NCBI RefSeq assembly: GCF_020740795.1
Contig: NC_067285.1
Span: 91,843,152-91,907,151 of the forward strand
Source of the DNA: Apus apus
Lineage: Eukaryota > Chordata > Aves > Apodiformes > Apodidae
DNA length: 64,000 nt
Reading direction: 5' to 3'
Part shown: one piece after another, positions 48,168 through 60,935 of the stretch
Numbering within the stretch: the first letter of the stretch is position 1
How the letters are laid out: every line of letters starts with the position of its first letter
Position numbers and translations under genes: made by a program
The notes under the pieces: generated by a model
Database searches by the model: none
What the model was told of the DNA's origin: nothing
Seen by the model: only the letters and a program-made list of their open reading frames with translations

Positions 48168-48222
48168 TGAAAAAAAAAAGGGGGACAGGAGAGGGGAAAA
48201 AAAAGAAAGAAAAAAAAAAGAC
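48168..48222. repeat. Homopurine tract (right of CpG island)
   Basis: An A/G-only run (AAAAAGGGGGACAGGAGAGG followed by AAAAGAAAG units), nearly pure purine. It mirrors the tract on the left side of the island. Confidence 0.75.
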
Positions 48223-51045
48223 ATTCTACTTAATTTGCAGATTCTTGGTAACAAAAAAAAATTGTAGAGCCTACAACTTAAATGTTAGAGAAAGAACATC
48301 AGCAATTAAGAACTACATGAAAGCTCTGCAGGGGGGAAAAAAAGAGAAAATCAGAGTGTGGTAAAATCAGAAAACTAGAGAGAGGTCAAATCCACAGTGC
48401 AATCAGGTAGTTGATAATGGCTAAATTAAGAAGATAGCTGAAGAAACACAATATTTTAGGCTTGATTTTCATTAGTAGGTACAAACAAGTATGCATGAAA
48501 AGTAATCCAAACTCATGCACCAGCTGCTGTGAGGGAGAGCAGTAAGCTCAGCCACTGGTACAAGTTGTACACAGCCCCAAGACATGGGTCTATCCACAAA
48601 CTGCTTCTGGCTGCACTTTATCACATGCCAAAGGCAATGCAGTTGCAGGTGCTCTTGCTTTTATTTGTCTATTTTGTTTTTGTTTCCCCCCCCCCCCTTT
48701 GTTCTTTCTTTGATTTAACTTTTTTAGTCTGTAACTTAAAAAAAGGATGACATAATTTAGTACAATGTAATTAGACTAAAGGAGGAAAACTAAATTTACT
48801 AGGAGGAAATCCTGCTTTTGCTCTAATGCTTCCTGCCTGTTCTGGATATTAGGTTCAAAAAGGTCAGAGAGAGTACCTGTTCTACCATCAGCATATTTTC
48901 CCTTAAAATCACATACAGAGTTCAGCCACTTCCAGGTCTTCTGCAGCACCTGTACCAATTTCAGTTGTTCTGTCCTGCTTCATTAGCCCACCTTTTACCT
49001 CTCCAAGCTCTCTTCCCCAGTCCTGCTCACATTTCACAGCACACAGATGATACAGGTAAGGTATTCAGCTCATCTTCATCTCTTTCACCTACTGCATAGG
49101 GTCACCTTGCTGAAGTGCAAGGATACACTGGGGAGAGGAAGTGAGGGAGCAGTTTTTCAGCATCTTTCATAGAAATGTGTTGCCCTGGGTTGCAGCTTGC
49201 AGCCAAGCCACAAGGTTATGTTAGGCCACAGTTCCTTTTCCAATCCCATTAACAGCTCAAGAAATGTTGTTCGAGTCATCCTCTTGCTGGGCTCAGCATG
49301 GTCCCTTGCACAGATGCAGCACAGGATCTCACCACACTTCCTTGCTCTCAGCAGAGCAGGCTCTAGCAGTTTGCCTTTTCCAGAGGTGCTTCCTGCTCCA
49401 CCCCACCATGCGCTTTGCTCTGCACAGGCAGTTATGGACAGGGCAAATCCTGACACCCATTCAGCCTGTGCTCCCAGGTGATGTCCCTCCAGGACACACA
49501 GGCAGCAACACAGGAGGATAATCTAGGAGATGGGATTGTTTAAAGCAATTTAAGTGATGGCTCAGTGGTGCCAACCAGCTCTCACGCTTTTTCCAAGGCC
49601 ATCCTTTGGCATCAGCAGTGTTGCTCTCTTCCAGCTCTGCCACTCTGCTCTCTCCAAAGGTGAAGCTAGTGAATTTTGAAGCTGGGCCCCTCTGCCCCTC
49701 ACCCTGGCCCTGTCCTTCCCACACATCCTGGGCAGAGTGCAGTGGCCCTCGCACCAGGCAAGGGGTGTTTGCTGTCCAAGGGTGCCCTGCCTCTCTATTC
49801 TTGCTAGTGCTGCACGTATTTCTCTTGTTGCATGAGAAAAAGTATTAACCTCAGGGTCCTTGGGTTTTAGTTTGTAGAAATACATTAATTTGGACAAAGG
49901 AATTTAATGATCTTTTGCTAAAAGTAAGTGACAACTGCAGTGCAGGACTAGCAGCAATATAAATCTGAGGTAATTCAATTTTAGGGATCACTCTTGGAAG
50001 AACAGCTAAATATTCCAGCTTTCTAAAGGTTAAGATACATGTTTAATCATGCTCCATTTAGACTATATAGTTTAGATGTTGAATATATAGCCAAAAGGAA
50101 AAAGTATTTTTTAAAGACTTTGGTTGCATGCAAATTGCTGCTTACTTGCTTGACCCAGCACTGCCCCCCACCCCCCCAGCCCAGTAATAACTTCAATGGT
50201 TTCTGCTGCTGCAGTTCATCTTCTCTCTCCTGGCTCAGTGCTACTGTGCTCTGCACTTCGACTGGTTTATACCCAGGAAAGGCAGGGCTATTTAGGGGTT
50301 AGAGTGGCTGAGCAGGGCTAAGGGCTCTCCAACGTCTGTCTCCTTTGTGCTTCTGCTTTTGCAGAGCGGGATGAGCCCAAACAGGAACATTTAAACTCAT
50401 TATATTTCCACTACTGTGCTTATAAAGACAGAGAAAGTGGGATGTCCTCTCTAAAGCACTTGAGAATCTCCAGATGAAAAGCCCTACAGAAGAGCAGAGA
50501 TATGGAAGAATGCTGCTTTGTAACTATCTCTTTTCAACAGAGAGCTGTAGAATTGCTGGGATTTTAATTTGGGATGATGAAGGGAAATTATGAAGTATTT
50601 TTCTAGATAAGATTTTTTATGTTGCCAAATTACAACACCCAGTATTAAATTATATTTTATAATATTGAAAGATTATGAGAACCAGGGTGCAATATGACAC
50701 AAATATCTGACATACTTCAACTTAAACAAATCCATCTGTATTTTCAGATCTTTTCTCTGGATTTATCTATGAATTCATCAGTGACCCAGCAGCAGTGCTG
50801 TTGGTCAGAAACATGAGAGTGGTTCTGCCCCTCAAACCTGGCTCAGAAGAAAATTATGGGGTCAGGTATTGTCCTCACCTCTGTGAGTCTGACATCCAAC
50901 ACATTCTTACTTCTCAGAACAAGGTATGACAGCAGGTGCAAGTTAGGAAAAAAAGCAAGAAAAAAAGAGGGTTTCCAGGCCTCTTGTGTGTTTTCTGTGG
51001 GAAAGGCACATTTAGGTTGCTCTGCCAGTAATCAGGCTGACAGCC
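48223..51045. other. Unique non-coding DNA
   Basis: A C12 run lies at 48686-48697. At 49157-49900, moderately GC-rich sequence is open on both strands (up to 111 codons, minus) without recognised domains; it may be transcribed but nothing proves it. Confidence 0.45.
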
Positions 51046-51077
51046 ATTTACATTGTGTAAATGTAATTTACACAATG
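51046..51077. other. Perfect hairpin / nested inverted repeat
   Basis: CATTGTGTAAAT (51051-51062) and ATTTACACAATG (51066-51077) are perfect reverse complements separated by 3 bases. The left arm also pairs in part with the preceding ATTTACA (51046-51052), so ATTTACA/TGTAAAT/ATTTACA alternate three times. The arms contain CATTGT/ACAATG, a SOX-type core, in inverted order. It could form a cruciform or bind a dimeric factor. Confidence 0.7.
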
Positions 51078-52616
51078 GATACCCAAGATGAATTCATCCT
51101 TCTTCTCACTGAAAGCTGGTTTTTAACCTTCAGCCCTGCATTTACTCCTTTCTGAAATGATACTCCAGTGGAAAGCAGTGGCAGTTTTGGCTGAGACAGC
51201 ACCATTTAGCACCTTTAGAATTAACAACACCTTTGTCTTTTTTAACTAAGGTCCTTCTGGCTGACGTGCTTGCTACTCAGCCGGGGACTGGAATAGACCA
51301 ATGAGCAGGTGTCTTGGGTGGGTAGGTCAGCAACAGCATTCAGGGTAACCAGTGTGGAATACGTGGAATAAGTGCAAGTCTGTCCAACCCTCATTCCGTT
51401 CCAATTTGCAGCTTCCTAGCTGGACAGTTGAATGCAATCTGAGCTGGAAAGGCCATCAGATGTGTTAGCTCTGATGAAAAGTGTTACCTCTTGTTGTAAA
51501 TTTTTGCCTCTCTACGTAAGGCAGGGGTGCAGCATTTGGCAGTGGATAAGTGCCCTTAGAAAGGTCTGCAAAGACTTTTCCTGAGTGTGAGATTTGTCTC
51601 ATGTCTCTGGAGAGTGGGATGAACCTCTGACTTCCTGATTTGAAACAAAAATGACAGTTATCCCTGTCTCCATCAGGCTGGAGTGTGCAAAGATTACAGA
51701 ACAGGGAATGCTAATCCAGACTTGAAGCAGAAGCATTACATTTTCCTCTCTCAATCCAAATTATGCCTTTCCATAACTGTATTGACTGCCATGACCTTCT
51801 CTGTAGCCAAGGCCTGAATAATTCTTTAACAACAATTAACGGAGTCACGTTGCAGAACTATCAGAATCAGGAATCATTACTCTAAATCAAACCTCTGTTG
51901 AAGTTTCCCTGTAGGTTTCTTCCTCACTCTCTTGTTCCAAGTGAAAGGTGAAGAGTCTTTTTTTAAACTTGGCTTTGTTACTAACAATAGAACTAGCACA
52001 GATGAACTTGAAAGTATATGTTGTTGAGTCTTATGTGATCAGAGGATCCAGTGTTGACAGGGACTCTCTTACTTGATGTGATGACATTCTCAGCCAGAGA
52101 GAGCAAATATTACTGTTTGCAAATAGCATAATTCTGCTTTTGGTTTGTAAAATTGGTGGATGACCTCTAAGAAACAAACTGAGCTAATTTTAGATCGGTA
52201 TTTGCAATACTGCAGTTTAGATCTGCCAGCACACCAAGGTAAATTTTAATGTAAAAGAGTCCACTGAATTTCACAATAAATCCTAGTATAGAAGCTGGAA
52301 GCCTTACATCAAATTCTAAGGTGAAAACCATATTTAGCTTTAATGCTATGTGCTATTTAAAGACTTATTAAAACGTTTTCCAGAGCTGCACTGGCCTGAG
52401 ATACTGCCTAGGAGCAAGCTGCAGCTGTTTGCTTGTAGCACGTACAGGACCTGTCTTTCTCCTTGTGGGGCACGTTTTTTCCTTTCCTAGTGGTTGTGTT
52501 TTGCTGAATGTAAATCAAGTAAACTACGTTTCTGTGATAAAGCTTTGGTCCCAGCTGCAGCCCACATTCACTGTGAATAGTAAGCTGCTTGTTCCCGGAC
52601 CTGTTTCTTCCCGCAG
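51078..52616. other. Unique non-coding DNA
   Basis: No gene or repeat family recognised. Confidence 0.4.
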
Positions 52617-52787
52617 AGGACTAACCCCATGGCAGCACCAGCCCTGCCCAGCAGCGCTGCGGGAGGCGGGCACAGACCTCGGGTGTGAGTGGCTGCAGGG
52701 CCCGCCTGGAGCCTCCATCGCGTCCGTGTTGTGGTTCATGCTTGATCTGAACCTGCCAGCCCGGCCACAGCAAGCTCCAGGAGGCAG
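52617..52787 (+). other. Exon-like segment bounded by splice-like sites
   Basis: The segment follows a pyrimidine tract and CCGCAG (acceptor-like, AG at 52615-52616) and is followed by GTGAAG (donor-like at 52788). Its length of 171 bp is a multiple of three and one frame stays open through it (within 52429-52791). It is GC- and CpG-richer than its surroundings. The translation has no domain I know, and single-sequence splice signals are weak evidence. Confidence 0.2.
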
Positions 52788-53318
52788 GTGAAGAGGAGCG
52801 CTGCTGCCATGTTACCCCAAGGACTGCACAGATGCTAATGAGGCTTTCCAGTACTGTTGCAGAAATGGTCTTTTGCTTCTCTGTCTCCATTGCTGTAAAA
52901 GGAGACTATTTTTCTCCTTTCCAGCAAAACTGTGGCTAGAAACACTGAAGAATTTTGAGTCACACAGCAACATCAACGGGTATCAGATAAGAGCATAAGC
53001 AGGGATCTTTCTGATTGTCTTTTGCATTCTCTGTCAATTGATTGTTTTTAAACATTTTCAAAGTTGTTTCATTAACTAGGACTTCCAGGATCCTAATAAA
53101 TACAGCATGTACAAAGTTTTCATTAAAACCTTTTCAAACCAAAGATGATTTTCTAAGAAATGGAAACTTTTTACTTCTCCAAATCATCCAAAGATAAGTT
53201 CTTGGACAAATCTCATGGCTTCCACTTCCTTATGGAGTTGTTGGCAGAGAAGCTCCTTTCAATGCAAATCACCTGAAACAACATTACCATCTAGTGGAGA
53301 ATCTGATTCACCACTGAC
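52788..53318. other. Unique non-coding DNA
   Basis: AT-rich sequence with no feature recognised. Confidence 0.4.
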
Positions 53319-53466
53319 ATAGAATCATAGAATCACAGGGGTTGGAAGGGACCTCTGAAGATCATCAAGTCCAACCTCACTACTGCAGCAGGAACACCTA
53401 AGACAGATGACACAGTAACGTGTCCAGACAGGTCTTGAAAGTCTCCAGAGAAGGAGATTCCACTAC
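53319..53466 (-). repeat. CR1 LINE 3' end, short copy
   Basis: Minus-strand CR1: ATAGAATCATAGAATCACAG, GGTTGGAAGGGACC, 'gtaacgtgtccagacagg', 'gtctccagagaaggagattcca'. It appears to be the same subfamily as the copy at 22.2 kb, truncated after about 148 bp. Confidence 0.94.
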
Positions 53467-56400
53467 ATGAATTCCTTAATGCAGACATACACACTTTATG
53501 ACTCTGTTGCACAAAGGCAGCATTAGAAACTAAATTAAATATTAATTTTGAAAACCAGTGACTGAAAGCTGACTGCTTTAACTGAAAAGAGCATTTGAGT
53601 TGTACTGTAGATCACTAATATTAAAACTGCTAAATGCAGGGAATCAATCCAGAATTTCTAGTTAAGTTTAAATTCCCTAAGATTTTCAGAAGGAAATATT
53701 GCAGCAAAGCGGCTAAATCTACATCTCAAGAAGAGATAACAGAAATGCAGTTACAGTCTATATACCAATTGCCTAAAAAATAGACCCTGAATTTAATCAA
53801 TACAAATCAAAACTAAACTCATCTTTCAGTCTGGTGCAAATGGAAATCTTGCGGCAGACTCAGCCCTGTGGCTTCTTCTGGAAACTTCCTTAGGCCTCAA
53901 CAGCTGTCTTGCACATGTTCATCCCCTTGCAGGCAGGATGTTTGATGTCCCTGGTGCCAGACCCTGTGCAGCACTCCCACCTCTGCAGCTCGGCTGCCAG
54001 CGGCCGGGCAGGACTGCTGGCCACAGGGCTTTCGCTTCCTGCGCCTCCGTCCTGCCCTTTCCACAGTTTCTCTCTGATGCTTGGTTTGTTTATTGGGTTT
54101 CTCTGCATGTGCCACCAGTTGATTCCCCTGCACAGCTTCTGGCACAACAGCTGGTGTTTCAGTGGGGCCTCCACAGTGAAACACAGCACTAGGACCGTGC
54201 AGGACACATGGCAACCCTCTTAGAGTGGGCTGGTCTCATCTCTGTCACTATGTCGTGCTTTTTTTCCCAATTGTCACTTTTACTTCAGCATTGTAGCTGA
54301 AATTGCAGCTCTGTACTTGGCTAGCTCATCAGTCCCCTGTGGCCTAAAAACCTCTGATTCAGGGAAAAGCTAACTAAGGAAAACACACTTTCCTCTGGAG
54401 ACACTAACTATATACAGCACACAAATGCCAAAGTAGAAAGTTTGATAGAAAAAACAAGGTCAAGGACTGCTTTTAATTCACCCATGATTAGGGCTGCATT
54501 TCCACCTGTTGCCTAGAGCAACATGCACATGTGTGGAAAGCCATACCAAGAGCTTGGTTCAGCTCCCCTGCTCTCCTGGTTTTTCTGTACAACACCTGGT
54601 ATCATGTAGAAAAACTACATCTTGTGGAAGTTGATGTCTGGAAGAGACAGAAACATTCTGCACAGCCCAGCACCCAGCAGCTCGAACAGTAATGAACAAG
54701 AACAGTGCAGCACCTCCTTCCCTTGGGGTCACAGGCACTGCTTTGCTTTGGAGATTATAGGCTTAGGTCTTAAACTCCCAGGGTAATAAACACATAAAAA
54801 AAATAACTCAGCAACAACAAAGGAACCCCTCCCCCAGAGGCAGTTTGTTATCTGAGGTAGGATTAGTAAGGGTATGTCGTCTTCCTGTTGGAATCAATGA
54901 TGAAATTCCCCCCCAGGCATAAATTTGGGTCCTCTAATATTAGGCACAAAAAGCAAAAGAAGACAACAACCAAAAAAAAGTAGTTTAAATCTCTGCCAAA
55001 AGTTTTGTGTGGTGGTGTTTTTTTTGTTTTGTTTTGTTTTTAAATTAAATTTCTCACTTTCCTGATAGGATGCAGCCAGGTAATGTTGGTGTTTCTTTCT
55101 TTACACAGCCAGAATGTGCTAGATCTGAGAGAGAAAAAGTCCTTAAAACTTGTGGTTAAGAAGATAGTTACCATTTCCTCAGTACAAGCCTAAATTATAA
55201 TCAGTTTGATTATATTTTAATCAGATTTTTGTGATGGGTCTGGGTATGACAGCTGTTTAATTTTTAAACCTCCTCCAGTAACAGTAATGGCTACATAGCC
55301 AGCCTAATTGCTCGAAGCTTTATAATAGTTTTGCAAAAGATGGGTGCAGAGAGAAGGAAAAAATGCTCTCTTTCATTACTTACAATCACAAAATAATTAG
55401 GACAAATGGCCACATGAATCAAGGCAAGGGAATGAGCTTGGCCTTTTTTGTAGAATATGCAGCACATTTTTTCATGATTCCATCTGACCTCCAGGGCAAC
55501 TCGTAATCTCTTTTTTGCCTCCAAATTAGACCAGTTTGGTAGCCAGTAAGAACCTTATTATATATGCTGAATGTCCAGAGGCCTGATAAATTAATGCGAT
55601 TGGCAGTTCTTGAATTGCTTACATTTTAAAGTTGCTCCTAGTTTTAAAAAGTTCAGTCAACAATCCTGTCTCAGCCCAGTGCCTTACCCACCCCTCTAGC
55701 AGTGGAGCTGGATACAGGGGAAGATGGGTGATAATGGTGTACATACTTCCCAACTGGAAACTTCAGTGAATTTTGCAAACTTCCATGGAGGGGAGCGAAG
55801 AAATGCAGTTACAGACATTTTTCCCCACAGAGATCTTTTAGAAGATACGAGCTTAGGAAGGCTTCTATTGTTACAGTGGTATGCAATTCTAATGAAATAA
55901 AATGTTTTAATGCAGTGAAAAATTACACAGCTGGGAATGAACCATCTGTGCCACAGCTAGAGAATAAACATCTGGATGATGGAAACCAGCTATGACTGAA
56001 AAGGCCTTTAGGAGCCATGGTCACTGCCAGTAAATTCAACAGGAGTTCTCAGGGTGTGCTGGGACAAGATCCAATATAATCTACAAACATGGAAACAGAG
56101 GACTAACCAGAGGCATGCAGAAGACCACCAATGGAGTGTCACCTAATGTTTCTGTGACTGTCTTCCAAGAATTAGGAAAAATGGAAGGTAGTACGGAAGC
56201 CCATGACATAAGTGGTCAAGAGCAGGAAACATGCTTCATAATGTTTGCATACTCATTGTACCTTAATCAAGAGGAAGCCTTCAAGTTGACTTGATAACAC
56301 TCAACGTATGTGCCCATGGAATGGTGTAGGCCCGTATGAGTGAGCTCCTTCTGTACCCCAAGCTTGCTGGGCACAGGCTAACTCCAAATTGGGAATCACA

Positions 56401-57118
56401 CAGCTGCCATCAGGACCACACTGAGCTCAAACTTAAAAAGTTGCTTAGGAAGCAGAGCAGTAAGGTGAAATGAACTCCTCCATTTGGTAGGCTCGGTGTA
56501 TCCCAGATTACAGATAGCTTTTTAAAAATCTGCCTCTAGAGGAGAGTACTAGACATGCCTTGAGAGAGTAGCCAAAGATCAGGAAGGGAGGAACTGGATT
56601 TGAAACCATGCATCAGGAATGGGACATGGTCTAACATCTGTCCTTCAGTTGCTGATGGAAAAAGCAAGATCCTGACATGCATAAAAGCTTTGAGACTGCC
56701 CATGCCTTTGGCTTCCTTACTACAGGTGAGAGGGCTAGAAGTGCCAACAACTGTTGGGCAGAAACCATACTTGGTAAAGAAGGCAATGAGGAAGAAAATG
56801 TAAAACCTTTTAAAACCTTTTTATTCCAATAGTTGATCTGCCTGATCAAAAAAGGTCTTGCTTGACCTTCTCTCCTAGATCAAACTGTCATGGAAAGAGG
56901 AAGAGTTATCATCTCTTGTCATCTACTGGATTTAATCCTGCTGGTTTTCCAGAAGTTATGCTTCACTGAAATGCACAGGATTGGAGTCAGTAGAGAGAAG
57001 GTGACTCTTGTGGACCCCACAAACTGAAGCAAGTACCTTAGTCTCCAGTGGTGGAAATTCCTCTTGACTGGCTCATCATGACATACTGATTAAGTGACAG
57101 ACAACAAAGGACATATCG
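53467..57118. other. Unique non-coding DNA
   Basis: At 53890-54223 a GC-richer patch has overlapping frames of 104-105 codons on both strands with no recognised domain. A TTTTG simple repeat lies at 55018-55041. No gene can be supported. Confidence 0.45.
55018..55041. repeat. (TTTTG)n simple repeat
   Basis: T-run followed by TTTTG units. Confidence 0.8.
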
Positions 57119-57199
57119 CAGAATTACAGAATTACATTGGTTAGAAAAGACCTTCAAGATCATAAAGTTCAACCATTTACCCAACACTGACAAGTCCTT
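57119..57199 (-). repeat. CR1 LINE terminal fragment, old
   Basis: 'cagaattacagaattacattggttagaaaagaccttcaagatcat' and 'caacactgacaagtcc' match a diverged minus-strand CR1 end about 80 bp long. Confidence 0.85.
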
Positions 57200-60046
57200 A
57201 ATTTAATATTAAGTGACAGCAGAGCTTACTGATGTTTTTGCCTTGTGTCTGTGTTACATACATGTCCCATTTTTATGCTACAAGATAAAGTAGCTGGGGG
57301 GAGGCAAATACAGAAGGGGCATTCAAGGAAAAGTATACTTTAAGCTTTTATCTGAGATCACACTGCAGTGAGTGAAAAAATTCCTGAAATCTCCAGGTCA
57401 CAGCAGTGAGATGTTGCATGTTGTTTGCTCAGATCTCTCTGGAGGTCATACAAAGGGCCTGGGTAGATCTCTGCTGTCAGCTCTTTTCTCCTGAAACTCT
57501 CATTTCCCCCTTCTCTCACATACACTCATGTTCCTTTAATCATAGAACTTCCTGCTTCTTTTTTAAGAAAAAGCTGACAATTGAATTTTTTATCTTAGGC
57601 TGAGGCATAAAGTTTTAAAAAAGGGGAAACAAGAATTTACTGTATTTGGGACACACACTCAGTGAATAGTGCAGATCCACTCAAATATCCAAATATGTAT
57701 TTCTTAACTTGTCCACAATTTTAAGCAATTGTTGCCTTAATCTGAACCTATTTAGTAATGTCTTGTAAACATCTGTCTCAGTTAAAACAGTACTCCTTTC
57801 TAGAACTGAGATGCTTGAACAAATTCTGAGAGAATCTGTAATGTTTCCTTTTTTTTTTTAAGATAATGCTAAAAATTTCAGATGTCTTAAGATGTTCTAA
57901 GGATAGAACATGCTGTCTATGCATGCTTGAGTTATGCTAGCATAAACTTATTTTCCCACCTACCCCATACAGAGCTTGGCAGCTACTGGAGTATGGCTAA
58001 TGGCCTGCTATGGCACCTTTCACAGTAGCCCACACATCTAAGCTAGCATAGAGTAACATTAAGTAGTTATAGATGACTCCATCACACAATCCTATCAAAT
58101 CCTGCAGGAGTCGAGCAAGCCACCTGCTGTTTATGCAGATATAATTTCTGTACTGGTAGGATAAAACAATTTCTGTCTCACCATCCTTTTTACTGTCTTC
58201 CTGCAAAGTCAGTGAATTAAAGCAATCCTTCTGGTCTGTTGATGTAGCCTAGCAGCTTAACACCAAGCAATTAAGTTTTGTGCAACAGACAATTAAGGCC
58301 ACAGATCTGACAGTCAAACAGTAAAATCCAAATTTTGTGAATAAATAGCTTTTCCTTGTTGTTAAATACAAGCTAAGCAGCAGGTATCAGCAAGAGAAGT
58401 TCCAAGCATGAGCCTTACGATAGTCATCACATCATGAACCATCTTTGTTTCAGCCCCAGTGAGATTCCGTGTTGTAAAAGTGTCCATAACTGGAAGTTGC
58501 TACTTAAATTGTTATTTGATTGTCATTTCTAGGTACTATTGAAACTGAATCTTGTTCTCAGCACCCTGAAGATATCAGTGTATCCCAGAGATATGCCAGA
58601 GGCTGTTGGATATTTTCATATTAAAAAGTCTTCCTTTAGTTTCCACTCCAGCAAGAAGCAACCTTTCCTGAACAGATGACCAGGTTATGTGATCGAGTCT
58701 TAGCTGACTTTCTTCACTGTTTGAAAAGAACAGCACAATTTCTTCATCTAAGAATGTGATATGTCTTAAGAGAAAACTGCAGATGGAGGACATTGGGGAG
58801 ACATAAATGAACCACTAATCCCATCAGTGATCTATAGCTTGCTGAGCTCAGAGTCCCAATCAGTGGTCAACTCTGCAAGCTGCTTGGCTCACCTTAACTA
58901 AAATATGGAAGAAACATACTGTTTGACTCAATTTTTTCCTTGGCAATTCCAAATCTTTGACATTGCAAAACATGTCACTATCTACACAGCCAACATCATC
59001 CTAAACACCAGGTGCTGAAAACATGGAAAAAGACTCCATACGGGAGTGTTGTAAGTATCTGTTTATCCTATAACAGTTTATGAAAGAAAAATTCTGAAAA
59101 AAGAGAATTTGGAAACTTCTTAAATGCTAATTAAAAAGTATTATTAACCTCACTTTCTAGAGAAGTAGGGGGACTCAAGATGTGGCAACACAATTTTTCT
59201 ACTGAGGACCATCTTGATTAGACTTACTTGCAAATAACTAGTGAGAAATGGAAACTTGCTGTCTCGTTATTAACAGACAGATACAAAAGGTAATTGTCAT
59301 ATGCTATTAGCTGGAAGAAGAAAAAATGTATAACTCCTTTTTAGACAAGCAATCTAGTGTAAAATGTTAAGAAGTGTTACAGAACAGTGCTAGAAATACA
59401 GCACTTTAGAAATGTCAGGAAAATTCCCTAAAATCTCTTTAGGGTTCTGAAATGTTGCAGAAAAGTTGGGGATAGTGAGCTAGTACAAGCTTCTCCAGAA
59501 GCCCTGTTTTAATCATCTCTGTTTGCTCTGTAAGAGGAGTTTCATCATATTTTAGCATCTATAGTGCCAAAGCTTTTCTAACAGTATGGAAAGACATGAT
59601 GCAATTAGAAGAAAAAATCCATTTATACAAAAGAATAAGCAGAGTCTTCTACCTAATGAAGAACCTACCGATTTGCTTTGGGTTATGCTGAAAAGGCCTA
59701 CTTTGAGGCACTGAATTCTTGCAGCCTCAGGTTTGTTTAGATGAAAGGAACACTTTCTGGCAGCTACATGAGCAAATGAGTCCCCAGTGATCCACCCTAA
59801 TTTAGGCTATGCAAAACTTTGTGGGTGTAAGCCACACATGTGCCTTCCAAAGGCAATGCCTGGATTGCACTCCCAAGGGTGAGCTTGGCTGCCCAGGCTG
59901 TTCTCCCTCCCACACACCTGTTCTTCTTAAGCTCCGTTAAATAAAAGTTACTGCACATCACAGGGCGTGACACAGTATAAGCCCTGTGCAGTGATCCAAG
60001 GTGCCTCAAGCAACCATGGCATTCATCCAGCTGTAGTCAAAACGTA
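57200..60046. other. Unique AT-rich non-coding DNA
   Basis: No gene or repeat family recognised. Short T-runs only. Confidence 0.45.
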
Positions 60047-60935
60047 TTTTTTTTTTTTTTGGCACTTTTTGGTGTCATCAACATGCTATGCAAATACAGT
60101 GCACTGTTTGAAGTGGAAAATAATGTGATAATGGTATTTTGAAATAGATGGAAGACCAGTAAGGGCCCTTTTACACAGAGCAACCATTGTGTTGGAGATC
60201 CCTCAGCAAACCTAAGAGAACTGGCTGGCTTGCTCAATGAAGAGCAGTGGCATGTGGAGACACCTAAACAAGCTCTGACCAGCCCTGCACTGGATTCAAC
60301 TGGAAGCAACTTAAGAGATCCAGCCTGAGCTGGGCAGTGGGGCTGCATGTTGGGGAGCAGCATGGGCAGGCACTGCTCTGAGGCAGAAAGAGAGCCAGGA
60401 GCTGAGGGTGACAAGCAGGCAGGCAAGGGGAGCAACTTCCTGTGGGGCTGTCCCACAATACCCAAAAAGAACAAGCAAGGGAGGATGTGGTGGTGAGGTA
60501 GGTCTGAGGTCAAGCCAGGAAGCCAAGTCTGTAGGTCAGGATCAACAAAAGTATGTGGCCAGATGCAAGTGTGGCTGCAGTGTAGCTCAGGCCAGGACCA
60601 AGTACAAGAGTCTCAGCTTAAATTCAGAGATGGAGACAGGGCAGGAAGCACCTGGCTTCTTCCAGCTTTTTGTTGAAGGGCTGCAAGGCCAGCAGGCATT
60701 GAGGCCAGAAGCTGCTGGAGGCCAGAAGTGCCTCAAAGCTAGATGTCTGCATTATCTAAGTTGCATTATCTACTTAAGCAGCCAACCCCCCAGGAGAGAG
60801 GGGCATGCACTGAGGGCACTGATACGATCCCAGCTGACTTGGCTAAGAAGTGGTGGTGTGCTCTGCCATGTTGATGTACCAGGCTGCTTTGTTACGGTGG
60901 AATCGCAGCAGCTATTGTGGTGGACTTGAAGTAAA
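60047..60935 (-). other. Unclassified GC-richer block with T14 at one edge
   Basis: The block begins with T14 (60047-60060), which is a poly-A tail when read on the minus strand. It is richer in G+C than both flanks and holds open frames of 158 codons (60037-60513, minus) and 173 codons (60408-60929, plus). Short phrases recur, such as GAGGCCAGAAG at about 60700-60728. AAAACGT occurs beside both edges (about 60039-60045 and 60935-60941), a possible target duplication. It could be a retrocopy or an unnamed repeat; no protein was recognised, and no AATAAA lies just upstream of the tail. Confidence 0.25.

Noticed and set aside
60408..60929. 173-codon plus-strand frame as a gene
   Set aside because: It overlaps a 158-codon frame on the other strand, has repeated short phrases and no known domain.
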